A stretch of DNA of 64,000 bases from Planctomycetota bacterium (lineage in GTDB: Bacteria; Planctomycetota; B15-G4; JADJEK01): assembly GCA_016709145.1 (NCBI GenBank), contig JADJEK010000001.1, forward strand, positions 992,001 through 1,056,000. Reading direction: 5' to 3'. The first letter of the stretch is position 1, and each line of letters opens with the position of its first letter. Shown here in pieces: positions 25,236 to 34,808 of this stretch. The notes beneath the pieces were generated by a model. That model had not been told where the DNA came from. It did no database searches and saw only the letters and a list, made by a program, of their open reading frames with translations. The translations under genes were made by a program, and so were the position numbers.

Positions 25236-27881
25236 TTACCCCGACAAGACGTCGAGGCCTTGCGTCACCGTGTATCCCCACGGCAGCGCCGGGTCCGCGC
25301 ACACAGCCTGCAGCGTGAATCGGACTCCCGGAGGCACCACGCCCGGAGGAATCGCCACGGAGGCTTCGAACGAGCCGACCCCGCCCGGCGTACCGAACAG
25401 TGGCAGGACGTGGAACGACGGCAGCAGCGGGGCGATCTGAATCACGCACCCCGCGTTGAACGCCGCCGGCGCGGGAGCCAGACCCTTCAGCAGAATCGCG
25501 ATCGATCCACCGACCGCGTCGTGGATCCCGAGGTCGATCGTCTCGCCGTCGCGGAAGCAGCCGCCGAGGCTCAAGCGTGGGACGCGCGCGCCGGTACCCG
25601 CGCAGCCGTGGCCGAAGCGGCCCGCTCGCCCCGGGCAGATCGCGTCGAGGAGCTCGACGTTGGAGCCCGCGTAGTGGTGGTACGCGATCTCGATCTCGGG
25701 ATCCGCATCGAAGTTCGCGACGGCGAAACCGTTGATGTTCGCGTTCGCGTCGAAGTCCTCGAACGGCGTCATCGCTCCAGTTCCGTCGCCGTGCGCGACG
25801 AGCAGTCGCGAGTGCTTCGTCACGAGGTCGGGATGCGCATCGCCGTCCGCGTCCGCCACGACGATTCCGTGGCACGGCGTCGGCACGACGAGGTGCGCAG
25901 CGAGGTGCCACGATCCGCCCGGACCGAGGGTGTACGCGCGGACTGCGTTCTGAGCGACGAGTTGCCCGTCGGGCTGCAGGAACGCGCCCTCGACGCCGAG
26001 CACGAGATCACGAACCGAGTCGTGGTCGAGGTCACCGGTCGCGAGGTCCCTCACGACGAACGACGTCGGCACGTCGAATCCGGTCACCGCGAACGACCCG
26101 CCGCCGAGTCCCGCGACCACGTGCACGCGCGAGTCGGCGACTTGCTCGATGGCGACCAGATCGAAGATTCCATCCCCGGTGAGATCGGCGACGTCGAGGT
26201 CGGACACCTTGAAGCCGGCGGGAAGCGCGCATGCTTGCCCGACGACAAGATTGCCGCCGACGTTCACGAACACGGCCAGGCCCGCTCCCGCGATCGCGGA
26301 CGCCGCCGCGAGATCGACGTCCCCGTCGCCGTCGAAATCGTCCGCGGCGAAGACATCGAGCAACCCGACCGACGCCGGAGCCGTCGTCGCTTGCGCGGCA
26401 CCGAACTGCCCCCCACCGAGGTTCGGACGCACTTCGATCGTGTTCGTCCCGAACGGCACGACGATGAGTTCCGGCAGCCCATCGCCACCGAGATCGCGCA
26501 GGATCAGTTGATACACCTGCGGCGGAGCAGCCGTCGAAACGTGCGTCCCGAAGTTCGCGTCGCCATCGTTGAGATCGACGCGGAACTCGGAGAGTGCGAG
26601 CGAGTGCCGGACATAGTCGACGTCGCCATCCGCGTCGATGTCGGCCGCATCACCGGCGATCGCGAGCAAGTGCGGCGACAGCGGCCCCTGCGGCATCGCG
26701 ATCGTCCCGGTCTCGGTCCCGAGGAACGTCCGAGTGCCGAGCTTCGCGGATCCGGCGATCACGAAGTCGACGCGGTCGTCTCCGTCCAAGGCACAGTCGA
26801 GGACGCGCGACGCGGCCGTCGGGATCGGTTGTGCCGTCGTCGGAGTCAGCGTGCCCAGGCCGTCGTTCCGCGCGAAGCAGATCGCTTGGGATCCGCCGAT
26901 TACTGCGTCCAAGAACCCGTCGCCGTCGACGTCGACGACGCGCGCCGTGGACCCGGACAGCGCGCCGAAATGCTGCGCGAACGTGAACTTCCCAAGCCCG
27001 TCGCCGGCGTAACGCGTGCCCCCTAGCTGGGCCGTCGCCACGACGAGGTCGATGTGACCGTCTCCATCGAAATCGCCGGCGGCGACCGACTTCGGCCCCA
27101 CGGAGTTGGGTGGATACCCGCCTTGGTCGAGCTTCGTCGCGGGGCCCGCCGAGAACCCCGCAACGCCGCCGAGCAGCACCCGCGCGTCCTCGAGCAGCGG
27201 CGATCCGACCGCGACCAGATCCGGCCAGCCGTCGGCGTTCACGTCACGGACCGTGATGGCGATCGCGGTCGTCAGCGGCGACACCGACATCGCACTCGGA
27301 GAAAAGCCACCACTGGCCTGCTGCGCCACCAGGATGCCGTGCGACGAGTTGCTGGTCGCGAACACCAGATCGACGTCGCCGTCGCGATCGATGTCCGACG
27401 CGTGGAGCTCCGTGATGGACACGCCGGGCGGCACGAGGATCGAATCGAACGGCGCGAGTCCCGAGCCGGGCACGAGCGTCAAGACCTCGATCGAGGTCTG
27501 CGCGTTCGGCGCTGGCGAGAAGCTGAACAGGATCTCCGCCCGACCGTCGCCGTTCAGGTCGGCGCTGGTCAATGCCGTCAGCTTGTGCGTCAAGAACGTC
27601 CCCGGCAGTTCGAAGCCGAGGTCGCCGGGCTCGAACCGTCCGAAGCCGTTGCCGAGGTCCACGCGGATCCGCCGCTTCGTGCTCGTCGCCGGACCGTCGT
27701 AGACGACGAGGTCGGTACGGCCATCGCCGTCGACGTCGCCGACCGCGCATTCAAAGGTGTCCACGGTGCTCATCGTGGCCTGGCCGTGGAACGCCGGCGC
27801 GACTTGCGCGGTCGCGGACGAACCACCGCCCCACGCTGCGACGAAGCAAAGCACTGGATTCACGATCCGACGCATCGTCAT
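25236..27881 (-). CDS. Secreted FG-GAP/VCBS-repeat protein
   Basis: 881 residues. Start ATG 27881 has GGAGG 8 nt upstream; it is followed by a signal peptide (MTMRRIVNPVLCFVAAWGGG, cleaved near ATAQ). From residue about 45 to 740 there are many VCBS/FG-GAP repeats, seen as DVDGDGRTDLVVYDG, DLNGDGRAEILF, DIDRDGDVDLVFA, DFDGDGHIDLVVA and more, each binding Ca2+ at the DxDxDG loop. These fold as a beta-propeller. The last about 130 residues form a distinct domain from about FGHGCAGTGARVPRLSLGG that also occurs in 61049-61882. Divergent 109 nt from the MmcQ/YjbR gene. Role probably extracellular matrix or adhesion (inference). Confidence 0.88.
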   Translation of the reverse strand: MTMRRIVNPVLCFVAAWGGGSSATAQVAPAFHGQATMSTVDTFECAVGDVDGDGRTDLVVYDGPATSTKRRIRVDLGNGFGRFEPGDLGFELPGTFLTHKLTALTSADLNGDGRAEILFSFSPAPNAQTSIEVLTLVPGSGLAPFDSILVPPGVSITELHASDIDRDGDVDLVFATSNSSHGILVAQQASGGFSPSAMSVSPLTTAIAITVRDVNADGWPDLVAVGSPLLEDARVLLGGVAGFSAGPATKLDQGGYPPNSVGPKSVAAGDFDGDGHIDLVVATAQLGGTRYAGDGLGKFTFAQHFGALSGSTARVVDVDGDGFLDAVIGGSQAICFARNDGLGTLTPTTAQPIPTAASRVLDCALDGDDRVDFVIAGSAKLGTRTFLGTETGTIAMPQGPLSPHLLAIAGDAADIDADGDVDYVRHSLALSEFRVDLNDGDANFGTHVSTAAPPQVYQLILRDLGGDGLPELIVVPFGTNTIEVRPNLGGGQFGAAQATTAPASVGLLDVFAADDFDGDGDVDLAAASAIAGAGLAVFVNVGGNLVVGQACALPAGFKVSDLDVADLTGDGIFDLVAIEQVADSRVHVVAGLGGGSFAVTGFDVPTSFVVRDLATGDLDHDSVRDLVLGVEGAFLQPDGQLVAQNAVRAYTLGPGGSWHLAAHLVVPTPCHGIVVADADGDAHPDLVTKHSRLLVAHGDGTGAMTPFEDFDANANINGFAVANFDADPEIEIAYHHYAGSNVELLDAICPGRAGRFGHGCAGTGARVPRLSLGGCFRDGETIDLGIHDAVGGSIAILLKGLAPAPAAFNAGCVIQIAPLLPSFHVLPLFGTPGGVGSFEASVAIPPGVVPPGVRFTLQAVCADPALPWGYTVTQGLDVLSG

Positions 27882-27990
27882 GAATCTCGCCTCCGGCATG
27901 GCGGCAGGTCGCCGGCCCGCCGACGAAGAACGCCCGCCAGCGATCTCGAGCGCCGCTGAATCCGCGAACACGCGGAGTACGGTACTCGCC

Positions 27991-28437
27991 ATGACGAAGT
28001 CATCCCCCCGATCGTCGGTGCTGAAGAAGCTGCTCGCTCACGCCTTGGCCATGCCCGGCGCCTGGGAAGACCATCCGTGGGATCACACGGTCGCAAAGGT
28101 CGGCAAGAAGATCTTCGTGTCCCTCGGAAGTGACGCCGACGGATTGATCTCCATGTCCGTCAAGCTGCCCGCGTCGGCCAAGGCCGCGCTGGCGCGCGAA
28201 GATTGCGAACCGACGGGTTACGGCCTCGGCAAGAGCGGCTGGGTCACGCTGGTCGCGACGAAGGACTCGTTCTTCCCGCCGAGAATGCTCGAGGGTTGGA
28301 TCGAGGAGAGCTGGTGCGCCGTGGCCCCGAAGCGCGAGGTCGCGCGATGGATGGGAGTCGGGGCCGACGAAGACGTCCCGGCACGCAAGCGAACACCGAA
28401 GGCGCGTAGCTCGAAATCTCGCAAGCGCATACGCTGA
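27991..28437 (+). CDS. MmcQ/YjbR (DUF419) family protein
   Basis: 148 residues. Recognised by LLAHALAMPGAWEDHPWDHTVAKVGKKIFVSL and KLPASAKAALARE, LGKSGWVTL and the C-terminal WIEESWCAVAPKR block, all family traits. Members have a CyaY-like fold and are described as putative DNA-binding proteins. The C-terminal tail (RKRTPKARSSKSRKRIR) is strongly basic, in keeping with nucleic-acid contact (inference). ATG 27991. Confidence 0.85.
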   Translation: MTKSSPRSSVLKKLLAHALAMPGAWEDHPWDHTVAKVGKKIFVSLGSDADGLISMSVKLPASAKAALAREDCEPTGYGLGKSGWVTLVATKDSFFPPRMLEGWIEESWCAVAPKREVARWMGVGADEDVPARKRTPKARSSKSRKRIR

Positions 28438-28493
28438 AACGGTTTGAGGCGCGATCGAGCAACCACCGCCGCGCGGACTTCTCGGCCTTCATG

Positions 28494-28535
28494 AGGGGAC
28501 AGTCCCCGCGCAAACTTGCGCGGGGACTGTCCCCT
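28494..28535. repeat. Long perfect palindrome, REP-like hairpin
   Basis: A 20-bp stem (28494-28513 with 28516-28535), 2-nt loop, followed by TTT. Its outer part GGGGACAGTCCCC is a palindrome within the palindrome. It sits 57 nt after the MmcQ/YjbR gene stop, so it could terminate transcription. The GGGGACAGTCCCC core also resembles dispersed repeat motifs I recall from other planctomycete and deltaproteobacterial genomes, so a repetitive extragenic palindrome is as likely. Confidence 0.6.
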
Positions 28536-28668
28536 TTTCGCCTCGTCTCCGCCCCCGCCTGAACGGGGTCGGCCCCCGTTCGTCGGCATTTCCCTGTCAC
28601 ATCCCCGCCCCTCGCCAACTGGCACTCCTGGCCCCGATCGATCCCGATCCCACCCAGGAGTTCCTGCC

Positions 28669-30801
28669 ATGCGTTCGTCGTTCCTTCGCGTCCTTCCCGC
28701 TCTCGCGCTCGCCGCGAGCCTGGCATCCCCTGCCACGGCATCCGAGATCCCTGGCGTCTACCTGCCGCTGAACGACTTCGCTCTCGGAGGAGTCGCGACG
28801 CTGAACGGCAACGTCACCGTGACGATGCCGAGCAACGCGGTGCAACCGACGGTCGATGGCAACGGCACGTTCATGGGACTCGGCGGTGGGCTCGAGCTCC
28901 ACGGCGCGATCACCGTCGACGTCGAAGCGACCGCGAACGGGTCGTTCTCGACGACGATCCCGCTGGCCGTTCTGCCACTCGCCGTGATCCCGGTCGGTGG
29001 CTCGATCTCGATCCTGCCGATGGTCGGCTTGCTCGGCACGGTCTCCGGCACCGTCGAAGCCGGCGCGCGCTTCGCGATGTCCGAGCAATTCGAATCCGCC
29101 TTCGACCTGTCGCTCGATTCGGGCGGAGTCCACGCGTCGCAGAACGGTTCGCCGAACAACGTGCATCGGTTCGCGAAGCCGGTCGTCAGTGGCTCGACGC
29201 AGGCCAACGTCGAGATCTCGATCATCGCCGGCGTCACCTTCCAGATCCTGTTCAACGGCATTCCGATCGGCGGGCCGACCGCGGCGACCGAGTTCGCGAT
29301 CGAAACCGTCGTCGACCCGACGGCGAACCCGTGGTGGGAGGTCAACGCGTCCTTCGTCATGACGTCGAGCTGGGTCGGGCCGGGCACCGTGTTGTTCACG
29401 CTGCCGCTCGGCACGTTCGCCGCATTCGACGTCGCCGACGCGGGCGGCCCGCTGGCGCTGCTCCCACCCTCGACCGATCGCTGGTCGCGCGTGTACGCGC
29501 TCGGCTCCGCCGAAGACGCGACGACGGTGCATGTCCTGCCCGACGGGTTCCTCGTCGCGGGCAACGGCGACGGCATCATCCATCGTCCGTATCTCGCGAA
29601 GCTGGGGCCCGACGGCACGCCGCTGTGGGAGAAGCGCGGTCAGCTCCTCGCGTTCAATTCGCTGCGACCGGTCGGAGTCGCGACGGCCTTCAGCGGCGAC
29701 ATCGTGCTCGGCGGCGCCACCGGCACCACGGCAGGCGCGCGCATCGATCGCTTGAGCTCGACCGGTTCACCGCAATGGGCGAAGACGTTCGCGGGGCCCG
29801 CCGGAACGATCGTCACGATGCGCTCGATGATCCGTTCGCCGAGCGACACGGTGCTGTTCGCCGGTGAGATCGTGCATGTCGGCCAGAACCTGTCGCGGCC
29901 GTTCGTGGCCGAATGCGACCCGAGTGGCGCCGTGATCTTCGCGCAGGAGTTCGACACCACTCCGATCGCGACCAGCGGATCGTTCAATCGAATCGTCGGC
30001 ACGGCCGATGGCGGCGTGTTGCTCGTCGGTTGGATGGACTACGAGGACGCGCCGCTCGGCGGCGGCACGATCGACTCGCACAACTTCCTCGCGGTGAAGC
30101 TCGATGCGAACCGCGCGCTGACCTTCGCGACCGTCGTCGGCACGTTGGGCTGGGACGATGCGTTCACGGGCATCGAAGGCCGTGACGGCACGTTCGTGCT
30201 CGGGGGACAGACCCCGTCGTGGGTCGCTCCGAACGTCCACGCCGCGATGCTCGTCGCGTTGTCGCCGACCGGTGCGCTGCAGTGGACGAAGGTCTACTCC
30301 GGCGAATCCATCAACGGCGGGTCGGGCGACACGCCGTACGACGCGATCCGCGGCATCGTCGCGGTCGACGGCGGCTACGTGATGTGCGGCACGACCGGTC
30401 TGCCGAGCGCCGCGCGCGATGCCTGGATGTTCGGGACCGATCTCGACGGCGTGACGACGTTCTTCAAGAGTTTCCGCAGCGATGCGCGGGACGAGTTGGC
30501 GGGAATCGCCGCCGTCGGCCCGGACGGCTTCCTCGCATATGGATTCACGGCGAAGACCGATACGTCCGTCCCGTTCCCGACGTCGGACCTGTGGCTCGCG
30601 CGCACGTCGATCGACGGCTACCTCGACTTCGCACCGCAGTTCGGCATCGATTGCTTCAACGACCGCGCGGATTGGGACCACGCCAATGCGGTCGTCGCAG
30701 TGCCGATGCCGGGCGCGCTCGTCGACATCACGCTGACCAGCGCGAACGTGAATCAGGGCTACGACACGGTTGCCACGACGACGACGCTGCTGACGCAGTG
30801 A
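28669..30801 (+). CDS. Secreted repeat protein, probable beta-propeller, function unknown
   Basis: 710 residues from ATG 28669 (AGGAG 9 nt upstream). Signal peptide is MRSSFLRVLPALALAASLAS with cleavage near TASE. Residues about 25-250 are a beta-rich region; residues about 260-650 contain about seven repeats of the form LPDGFLVAGNGDG...YLAKLGPDGTPLWEK, each with VLLVGGA-type strands, like quinoprotein or delta-60-type propellers. The last about 60 residues (DCFNDRADWDHANAVVAVP) form a separate tail. No enzyme motif. Resembles secreted propeller proteins of planctomycetes. Confidence 0.7.
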   Translation: MRSSFLRVLPALALAASLASPATASEIPGVYLPLNDFALGGVATLNGNVTVTMPSNAVQPTVDGNGTFMGLGGGLELHGAITVDVEATANGSFSTTIPLAVLPLAVIPVGGSISILPMVGLLGTVSGTVEAGARFAMSEQFESAFDLSLDSGGVHASQNGSPNNVHRFAKPVVSGSTQANVEISIIAGVTFQILFNGIPIGGPTAATEFAIETVVDPTANPWWEVNASFVMTSSWVGPGTVLFTLPLGTFAAFDVADAGGPLALLPPSTDRWSRVYALGSAEDATTVHVLPDGFLVAGNGDGIIHRPYLAKLGPDGTPLWEKRGQLLAFNSLRPVGVATAFSGDIVLGGATGTTAGARIDRLSSTGSPQWAKTFAGPAGTIVTMRSMIRSPSDTVLFAGEIVHVGQNLSRPFVAECDPSGAVIFAQEFDTTPIATSGSFNRIVGTADGGVLLVGWMDYEDAPLGGGTIDSHNFLAVKLDANRALTFATVVGTLGWDDAFTGIEGRDGTFVLGGQTPSWVAPNVHAAMLVALSPTGALQWTKVYSGESINGGSGDTPYDAIRGIVAVDGGYVMCGTTGLPSAARDAWMFGTDLDGVTTFFKSFRSDARDELAGIAAVGPDGFLAYGFTAKTDTSVPFPTSDLWLARTSIDGYLDFAPQFGIDCFNDRADWDHANAVVAVPMPGALVDITLTSANVNQGYDTVATTTTLLTQ

Positions 30802-30808
30802 CCGGTCG

Positions 30809-33112
30809 TCACGGCTTCGTCGCGGGCAGCGAACGTAGCCGATCGAGTTCCTTCGCCGTCTCGGCGTCGTCGGGTGCGACGCCGAGACGGCGTTCGCATT
30901 CGGCGATCGCCGCGTCGACCGCGCCGGTCTGTTCGAGCGAGAGCCGCAACAGCTTCGAGCCATCCGCATCGCGCGGATCGCGCGCGAGGATGCGTTCTGC
31001 CAGCGGGATCGCATCCGCGATGCGGCCGGCCTTCCGCAACGACGACGCCAGCATCTTCGTCTCGGGGATCAACGCGTCGTTCTGCCCCACCGCTTCCTCG
31101 AGCACGACGACGGCCGGGGCATACATCTTCGCGGTGTACAGCACGCGACCCCACAAGGCCGGCAGGTGCCAAGGCGCACGCTTGCCGCGCACGGCTTCGA
31201 GCCCGCGGCGGTAGGACGCGTCGGCTCGCTCGACGTCGCCGAGGATCAAATGCGAGACGCCGATGTTCAGCCAGGCCTCTGGGAAGTCGGGCTCGAGCTG
31301 GACAGCGCGTTCGAGAGCTTCGAGCGCCGGCTTCGGACCGCTCAGCTTGCCGCGGATCGTGCCGAGCGCGAACCACGCGTACGCCGACTCCGGCCACATC
31401 TGGACCAGTGCGTCGCCGCTCTCACGCGCGGCGTCGTCGGCGCCGGCTGCGAGCGCGGCGATGGTGCAGCGGTAGTGGAAGACGAACTCGGCGCGCGGCG
31501 CGAGCAATCGAGCGGTGCGGAAGTGGTCCCAGGCTCGGCTCAAGCTCATCGGATCCTCTTGGCGCTTGGCCTCTTCGAGGACTCCGAGCGCGAAGTGCTC
31601 CAGCGATCCCGCGCGATGCTCCGGGGCGTCGAGCGCCGCGGATTCGAGCTTCGCCGCGTCGGGCTGCGACAGGCTCTCGAGCGCGGCGGCGCGGACACGC
31701 GTCATCGCGGCCCGCGTGTCGAGGTCGGCGATCTCCGTGGGCTGCGCGAGCACGGCGTCGAAGCGGCCGGCTTCGAACAGTCCGAGGACCATCGTCACGC
31801 GCACGAGATCGAGTCCGGGATCCTCGGCGAGCAATGCGTCGAGCGATCGCGTCATCGGTGGCGCCTGCCAACCGGCGAACGCGGCGACGACGGCGCGATC
31901 CACTTCCTGCCGCCGCAGTTCCTTGCGCCCTTCGGTGATCTCACGCGAGCGCGCCGCGAGGAAGCCGACGGCTCCGGCCGCGACGACGAGCGCGAGCACG
32001 AGCCCACCCATCAACGCGGCCTTCGCGGGCTCGCGCGCGACGAAGCGCGCGACGCGCACGAACGTCGAGGGACGCCGCGCCGCGATCGGTCGCGATTCGC
32101 GCACGGCGCGCAGATCGGCGGCGAGCGCGGCCGCCGTCGAGTAGCGCTGATCGCGATCCTTCGCGAGCGCCGTCGCGAGGACGACGTCGAGGTCGCGCGG
32201 CGCATCGCGCACCAAGGAACGCAGCGAGGGCGGATCTTCCGACACGATCGCGCGGAACAGCCCCTCGCGCGTCGACGCATCGAACGGCCGGCGGCCCGTG
32301 ACGAGCTCGTACAGCGTCACGCCGAGCGAGAACACGTCGGTGCGGCGATCGATCGTCGCGCGATGCGTCGCGAGTTGTTCGGGCGACATGTACGCCGGGG
32401 TGCCGTGCAATTCGCCGCTGGCGGTCAGCGACGGCGTGTCGGGATCGAGATCGCGCGCGAGGCCGAAGTCGAGCACGACGACGCGGCCCTCGGGCGTGAC
32501 CATCAGGTTGCCGGGCTTGACGTCGCGATGGACGACGCCGGCCTCGTGCGCGGCGTGGAGAGCGTGCGCCGCGTCCTCGATCCACTCGAGGCGCGCATTC
32601 CATTCGGCTGGACTCGTCGGTGTGGCGATCGACGCGATGCGCTTCGCCAGCGTGTCACCGGGGACGAGGCGCATCGCGACCCAGGCGACGCCGCGCGCCT
32701 CCCCCACTTCGAGGATCGTGCAGATCCCGGGATGGTCGAGTCGCGACGCGACGATCGCTTCGCGTTGGAAGCGTTCGCGCGCGAGTAGCGACGCGCCGCC
32801 ATGTCCGAGCAGGACTTTCAGTGCGACGTCGCGCTGCAAGCGTTCATCGCGCGCGCGGAAGACGGCTCCCTGGCCGCCGCGTCCGAGTTCCTCGACGAGT
32901 TGGTACGGCCCGAGAACTTCCCCGACGGCGTCGGGGATCCGCGGCGGGTTCGGCGCGGTCTCGTCCGTGAGCCGATCGAACTCCGCACCGACGACGTCCT
33001 CGTAGCCGGGATACAGCGCGCAGTAGTCCGCTCGCGTCTTCACCGTTCCGCTGGCGCGGTCACGGGCGATCCGTTCGAGGAACGCGAACACGATGGCTGG
33101 TGCGTCTGCCAT
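30809..33112 (-). CDS. Transmembrane Ser/Thr protein kinase with TPR-like C-terminus
   Basis: 767 residues. N-terminal about 65 residues, then kinase domain about 70-330: LGRGGQGAVF loop, Lys99 in VALKVL, HRDVKPGN (Asp197), DFG 215-217, GTPAYMSPEQ. A hydrophobic segment at about 365-385 (LMGGLVLALVVAAGAVGFLA) is the single membrane span. The remainder has TPR-like repeats, such as ARFAWFALGTIRG-like and ALEALERAVQLEPDFPEAWLNIGV. Divergent, 72 nt, from the ECF sigma factor gene. Kinase/ECF pairs are a known planctomycete pattern, so it may regulate that sigma factor (inference). Confidence 0.93.
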   Translation of the reverse strand: MADAPAIVFAFLERIARDRASGTVKTRADYCALYPGYEDVVGAEFDRLTDETAPNPPRIPDAVGEVLGPYQLVEELGRGGQGAVFRARDERLQRDVALKVLLGHGGASLLARERFQREAIVASRLDHPGICTILEVGEARGVAWVAMRLVPGDTLAKRIASIATPTSPAEWNARLEWIEDAAHALHAAHEAGVVHRDVKPGNLMVTPEGRVVVLDFGLARDLDPDTPSLTASGELHGTPAYMSPEQLATHRATIDRRTDVFSLGVTLYELVTGRRPFDASTREGLFRAIVSEDPPSLRSLVRDAPRDLDVVLATALAKDRDQRYSTAAALAADLRAVRESRPIAARRPSTFVRVARFVAREPAKAALMGGLVLALVVAAGAVGFLAARSREITEGRKELRRQEVDRAVVAAFAGWQAPPMTRSLDALLAEDPGLDLVRVTMVLGLFEAGRFDAVLAQPTEIADLDTRAAMTRVRAAALESLSQPDAAKLESAALDAPEHRAGSLEHFALGVLEEAKRQEDPMSLSRAWDHFRTARLLAPRAEFVFHYRCTIAALAAGADDAARESGDALVQMWPESAYAWFALGTIRGKLSGPKPALEALERAVQLEPDFPEAWLNIGVSHLILGDVERADASYRRGLEAVRGKRAPWHLPALWGRVLYTAKMYAPAVVVLEEAVGQNDALIPETKMLASSLRKAGRIADAIPLAERILARDPRDADGSKLLRLSLEQTGAVDAAIAECERRLGVAPDDAETAKELDRLRSLPATKP

Positions 33113-33184
33113 GGGGCGCGAAACCTAACCCACGATTCCAGGCCGTGCGGGCACGGCCTCGGTTTGCAGGGCAGAATCCCGGCG

Positions 33185-33832
33185 ATGTCGCGATTGGATC
33201 CAGCCTCGCCCACCCCCGACGCGCTGACGACCCTGCGCGTCCGCGAAGCCATGGGCGGCGACGCGTCCAGCACGGCGTGGCTGGTCGAGCGTTTCTCGCC
33301 GCTCCTGCTGGCGCAGGCGAGTCACCGCTTGCGCGGGCCGTTGGCCGCCTTGGCGCGCACGCACGCGCCCGAGGACCTGGTGCAAGACGTCTGGGTCCGC
33401 GCGTTGCCGCGGCTGGACGGGTTGGCTGCGCGCGACGGCCGTATGACGCCGGTCCTCGTGCGCTTCCTGGCGACGACGATGCTGCATCGATTGAACAGCT
33501 TGGCGCAAACGCACCTGCGAGCCGACGGCGCGCGCCGGCAAGACTCGCTCGATCCGGCAGCGGAGGCGCGCTTCGCGGAGTCCGCTCGCATCGTCAGCCA
33601 GATCGCGAGCCACGAGCGCATCGACGTCGTGCGTCGCGCGATCGACGCACTGGACGACGACGATCGGACGCTCGTCGTGATGCGCGCGATCGAGCAGAAC
33701 CCCGTCAACGACATCGCGCTGTTGCTCGGTGAGAAGCCGAACACGATCACGGTGCGCTATCGCCGCGCGCTCGATCGGCTGCGCGCGCGCTTGCCGGGCT
33801 CGGTGTTCGAGGAGCTGCAGGACGAGGAGTGA
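33185..33832 (+). CDS. ECF-type RNA polymerase sigma factor
   Basis: 215 residues from ATG 33185. Region 2 is recognisable in DASSTAWLVERFSPLLLAQASHRLRGPL and THAPEDLVQDVWVRALPRLD; region 4 in AIDALDDDDRTLVVMRAIEQNPVNDIALLLGEKPNTITVRYRRALDRLRAR. No anti-sigma gene follows. It diverges from a kinase gene, the arrangement of planctomycete ECF groups that may be controlled by phosphorylation. Confidence 0.88.
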   Translation: MSRLDPASPTPDALTTLRVREAMGGDASSTAWLVERFSPLLLAQASHRLRGPLAALARTHAPEDLVQDVWVRALPRLDGLAARDGRMTPVLVRFLATTMLHRLNSLAQTHLRADGARRQDSLDPAAEARFAESARIVSQIASHERIDVVRRAIDALDDDDRTLVVMRAIEQNPVNDIALLLGEKPNTITVRYRRALDRLRARLPGSVFEELQDEE

Positions 33833-33865
33833 CGCGATCGCGGTGACTCGTCCTTGGTAGAGAAA

Positions 33866-33898
33866 ACCCGCCCGACACCGTGGCTGCGTCGAGCGGGT
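33866..33898 (+). terminator. Hairpin after the ECF sigma gene
   Basis: 33866-33876 pairs with 33888-33898 (11 bp, one mismatch, 11-nt loop). A second, 7-bp hairpin follows at 33913-33936. Both lie between convergent genes (ECF gene and sigma28-like gene). Confidence 0.5.
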
Positions 33899-34003
33899 CC
33901 TACCCCGGAGGCGTCGTCCGCTTTGCATAGGACGACACCCCCGCCATGATTCTTCGATCGCGATCAGCCGCGATTCAGTGACCGCTGCCGCGGACGCCGT
34001 TCG

Positions 34004-34765
34004 TCACGGTGCGACCTCCTGGTACAGCCGCGCCTTCAAGCGCGTCAGCATGCGGTTGTGGAGTTGGCAGACGCGCGATTCCGACAGCCGCAGATTGTTG
34101 CCGATCAGGCGCAGCGGCTTGCTGTCGTGGTAATGCCAGCGCACGAGGTTCTTCTCGGTCGAGTCGAGGTGACTGTCGACGAGCGACAGCAGCTCGCTCT
34201 GGAACGCGCGCTCGTACGGTTCGGGTTCTTCGTTGGCGAGATCGAACCGATGCGCGTTGCCGGAGTCTTCGTCGCTCGTGTCGAGCGGCATCATGTTCGT
34301 CAGCGTCAGTTCGATCGTGATGTCGTGGACCGCGCGCAGCGACAGGTTCATGCAGCGCGCGAGTTCGAAGTCCGAGGCCTCGCGGCCGAAGCGATCGCGC
34401 AGCTCCTGCTTCGCGGCGCGCAACGCTTCGACGCGATCCCGTGCTTCGCGCGGGATCCAATCCTGGCGGCGGAGTTCGTCGAGCATCGCGCCGGCGATGC
34501 GCTTCTTGCTGAACGCTTCGAATTGGACGCCTCGATTGACGTCGAAGTGATCGATCGCGTTCAACAGGCCGAGGACGCCCACGCTCTTCAGGTCTTCGAG
34601 TTCGACACACGGTGGCAGTCGGTGCGCGACGCGCGCGGCGACTGCGGAGACGAGGGGCAGGTACGCTTCGAGGATGCGATTGCGCAGCACGCAGTCGCGT
34701 GCTTTTTGATACCTGCGCCACAGGGCGGCGGTCGGGCGTCGCTCTTGGCTGGCACTCGAACTCAT
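34004..34765 (-). CDS. Sigma-70 family factor of the FliA/WhiG (sigma28-like) type
   Basis: 253 residues from ATG 34765. Region 2: RNRILEAYLPLVSAVAARVAHRLPPCVELEDLKSVGVLGLLNAIDHFD and VQFEAFSKKRIAGAMLDELRRQDWIPR, nearly diagnostic of the sigma28 group. Region 3 follows (LRDRFGREASDFELARCMNLSLRAV). Region 4 is in SLVDSHLDSTEKNLVRWHYHDSKPLRLIGNNLRLSESRVCQLHNRMLTRLK. It is probably co-transcribed with the MerR-like gene 44 nt upstream. No flagellar genes are in the window, so the regulon is unknown. A start at 34777 is also possible. Confidence 0.9.
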   Translation of the reverse strand: MSSSASQERRPTAALWRRYQKARDCVLRNRILEAYLPLVSAVAARVAHRLPPCVELEDLKSVGVLGLLNAIDHFDVNRGVQFEAFSKKRIAGAMLDELRRQDWIPREARDRVEALRAAKQELRDRFGREASDFELARCMNLSLRAVHDITIELTLTNMMPLDTSDEDSGNAHRFDLANEEPEPYERAFQSELLSLVDSHLDSTEKNLVRWHYHDSKPLRLIGNNLRLSESRVCQLHNRMLTRLKARLYQEVAP

Positions 34766-34808
34766 AAGGGTCCCCATGGGTCCCGCGGGCGCGATCGTGT
34801 CGTGGCCC

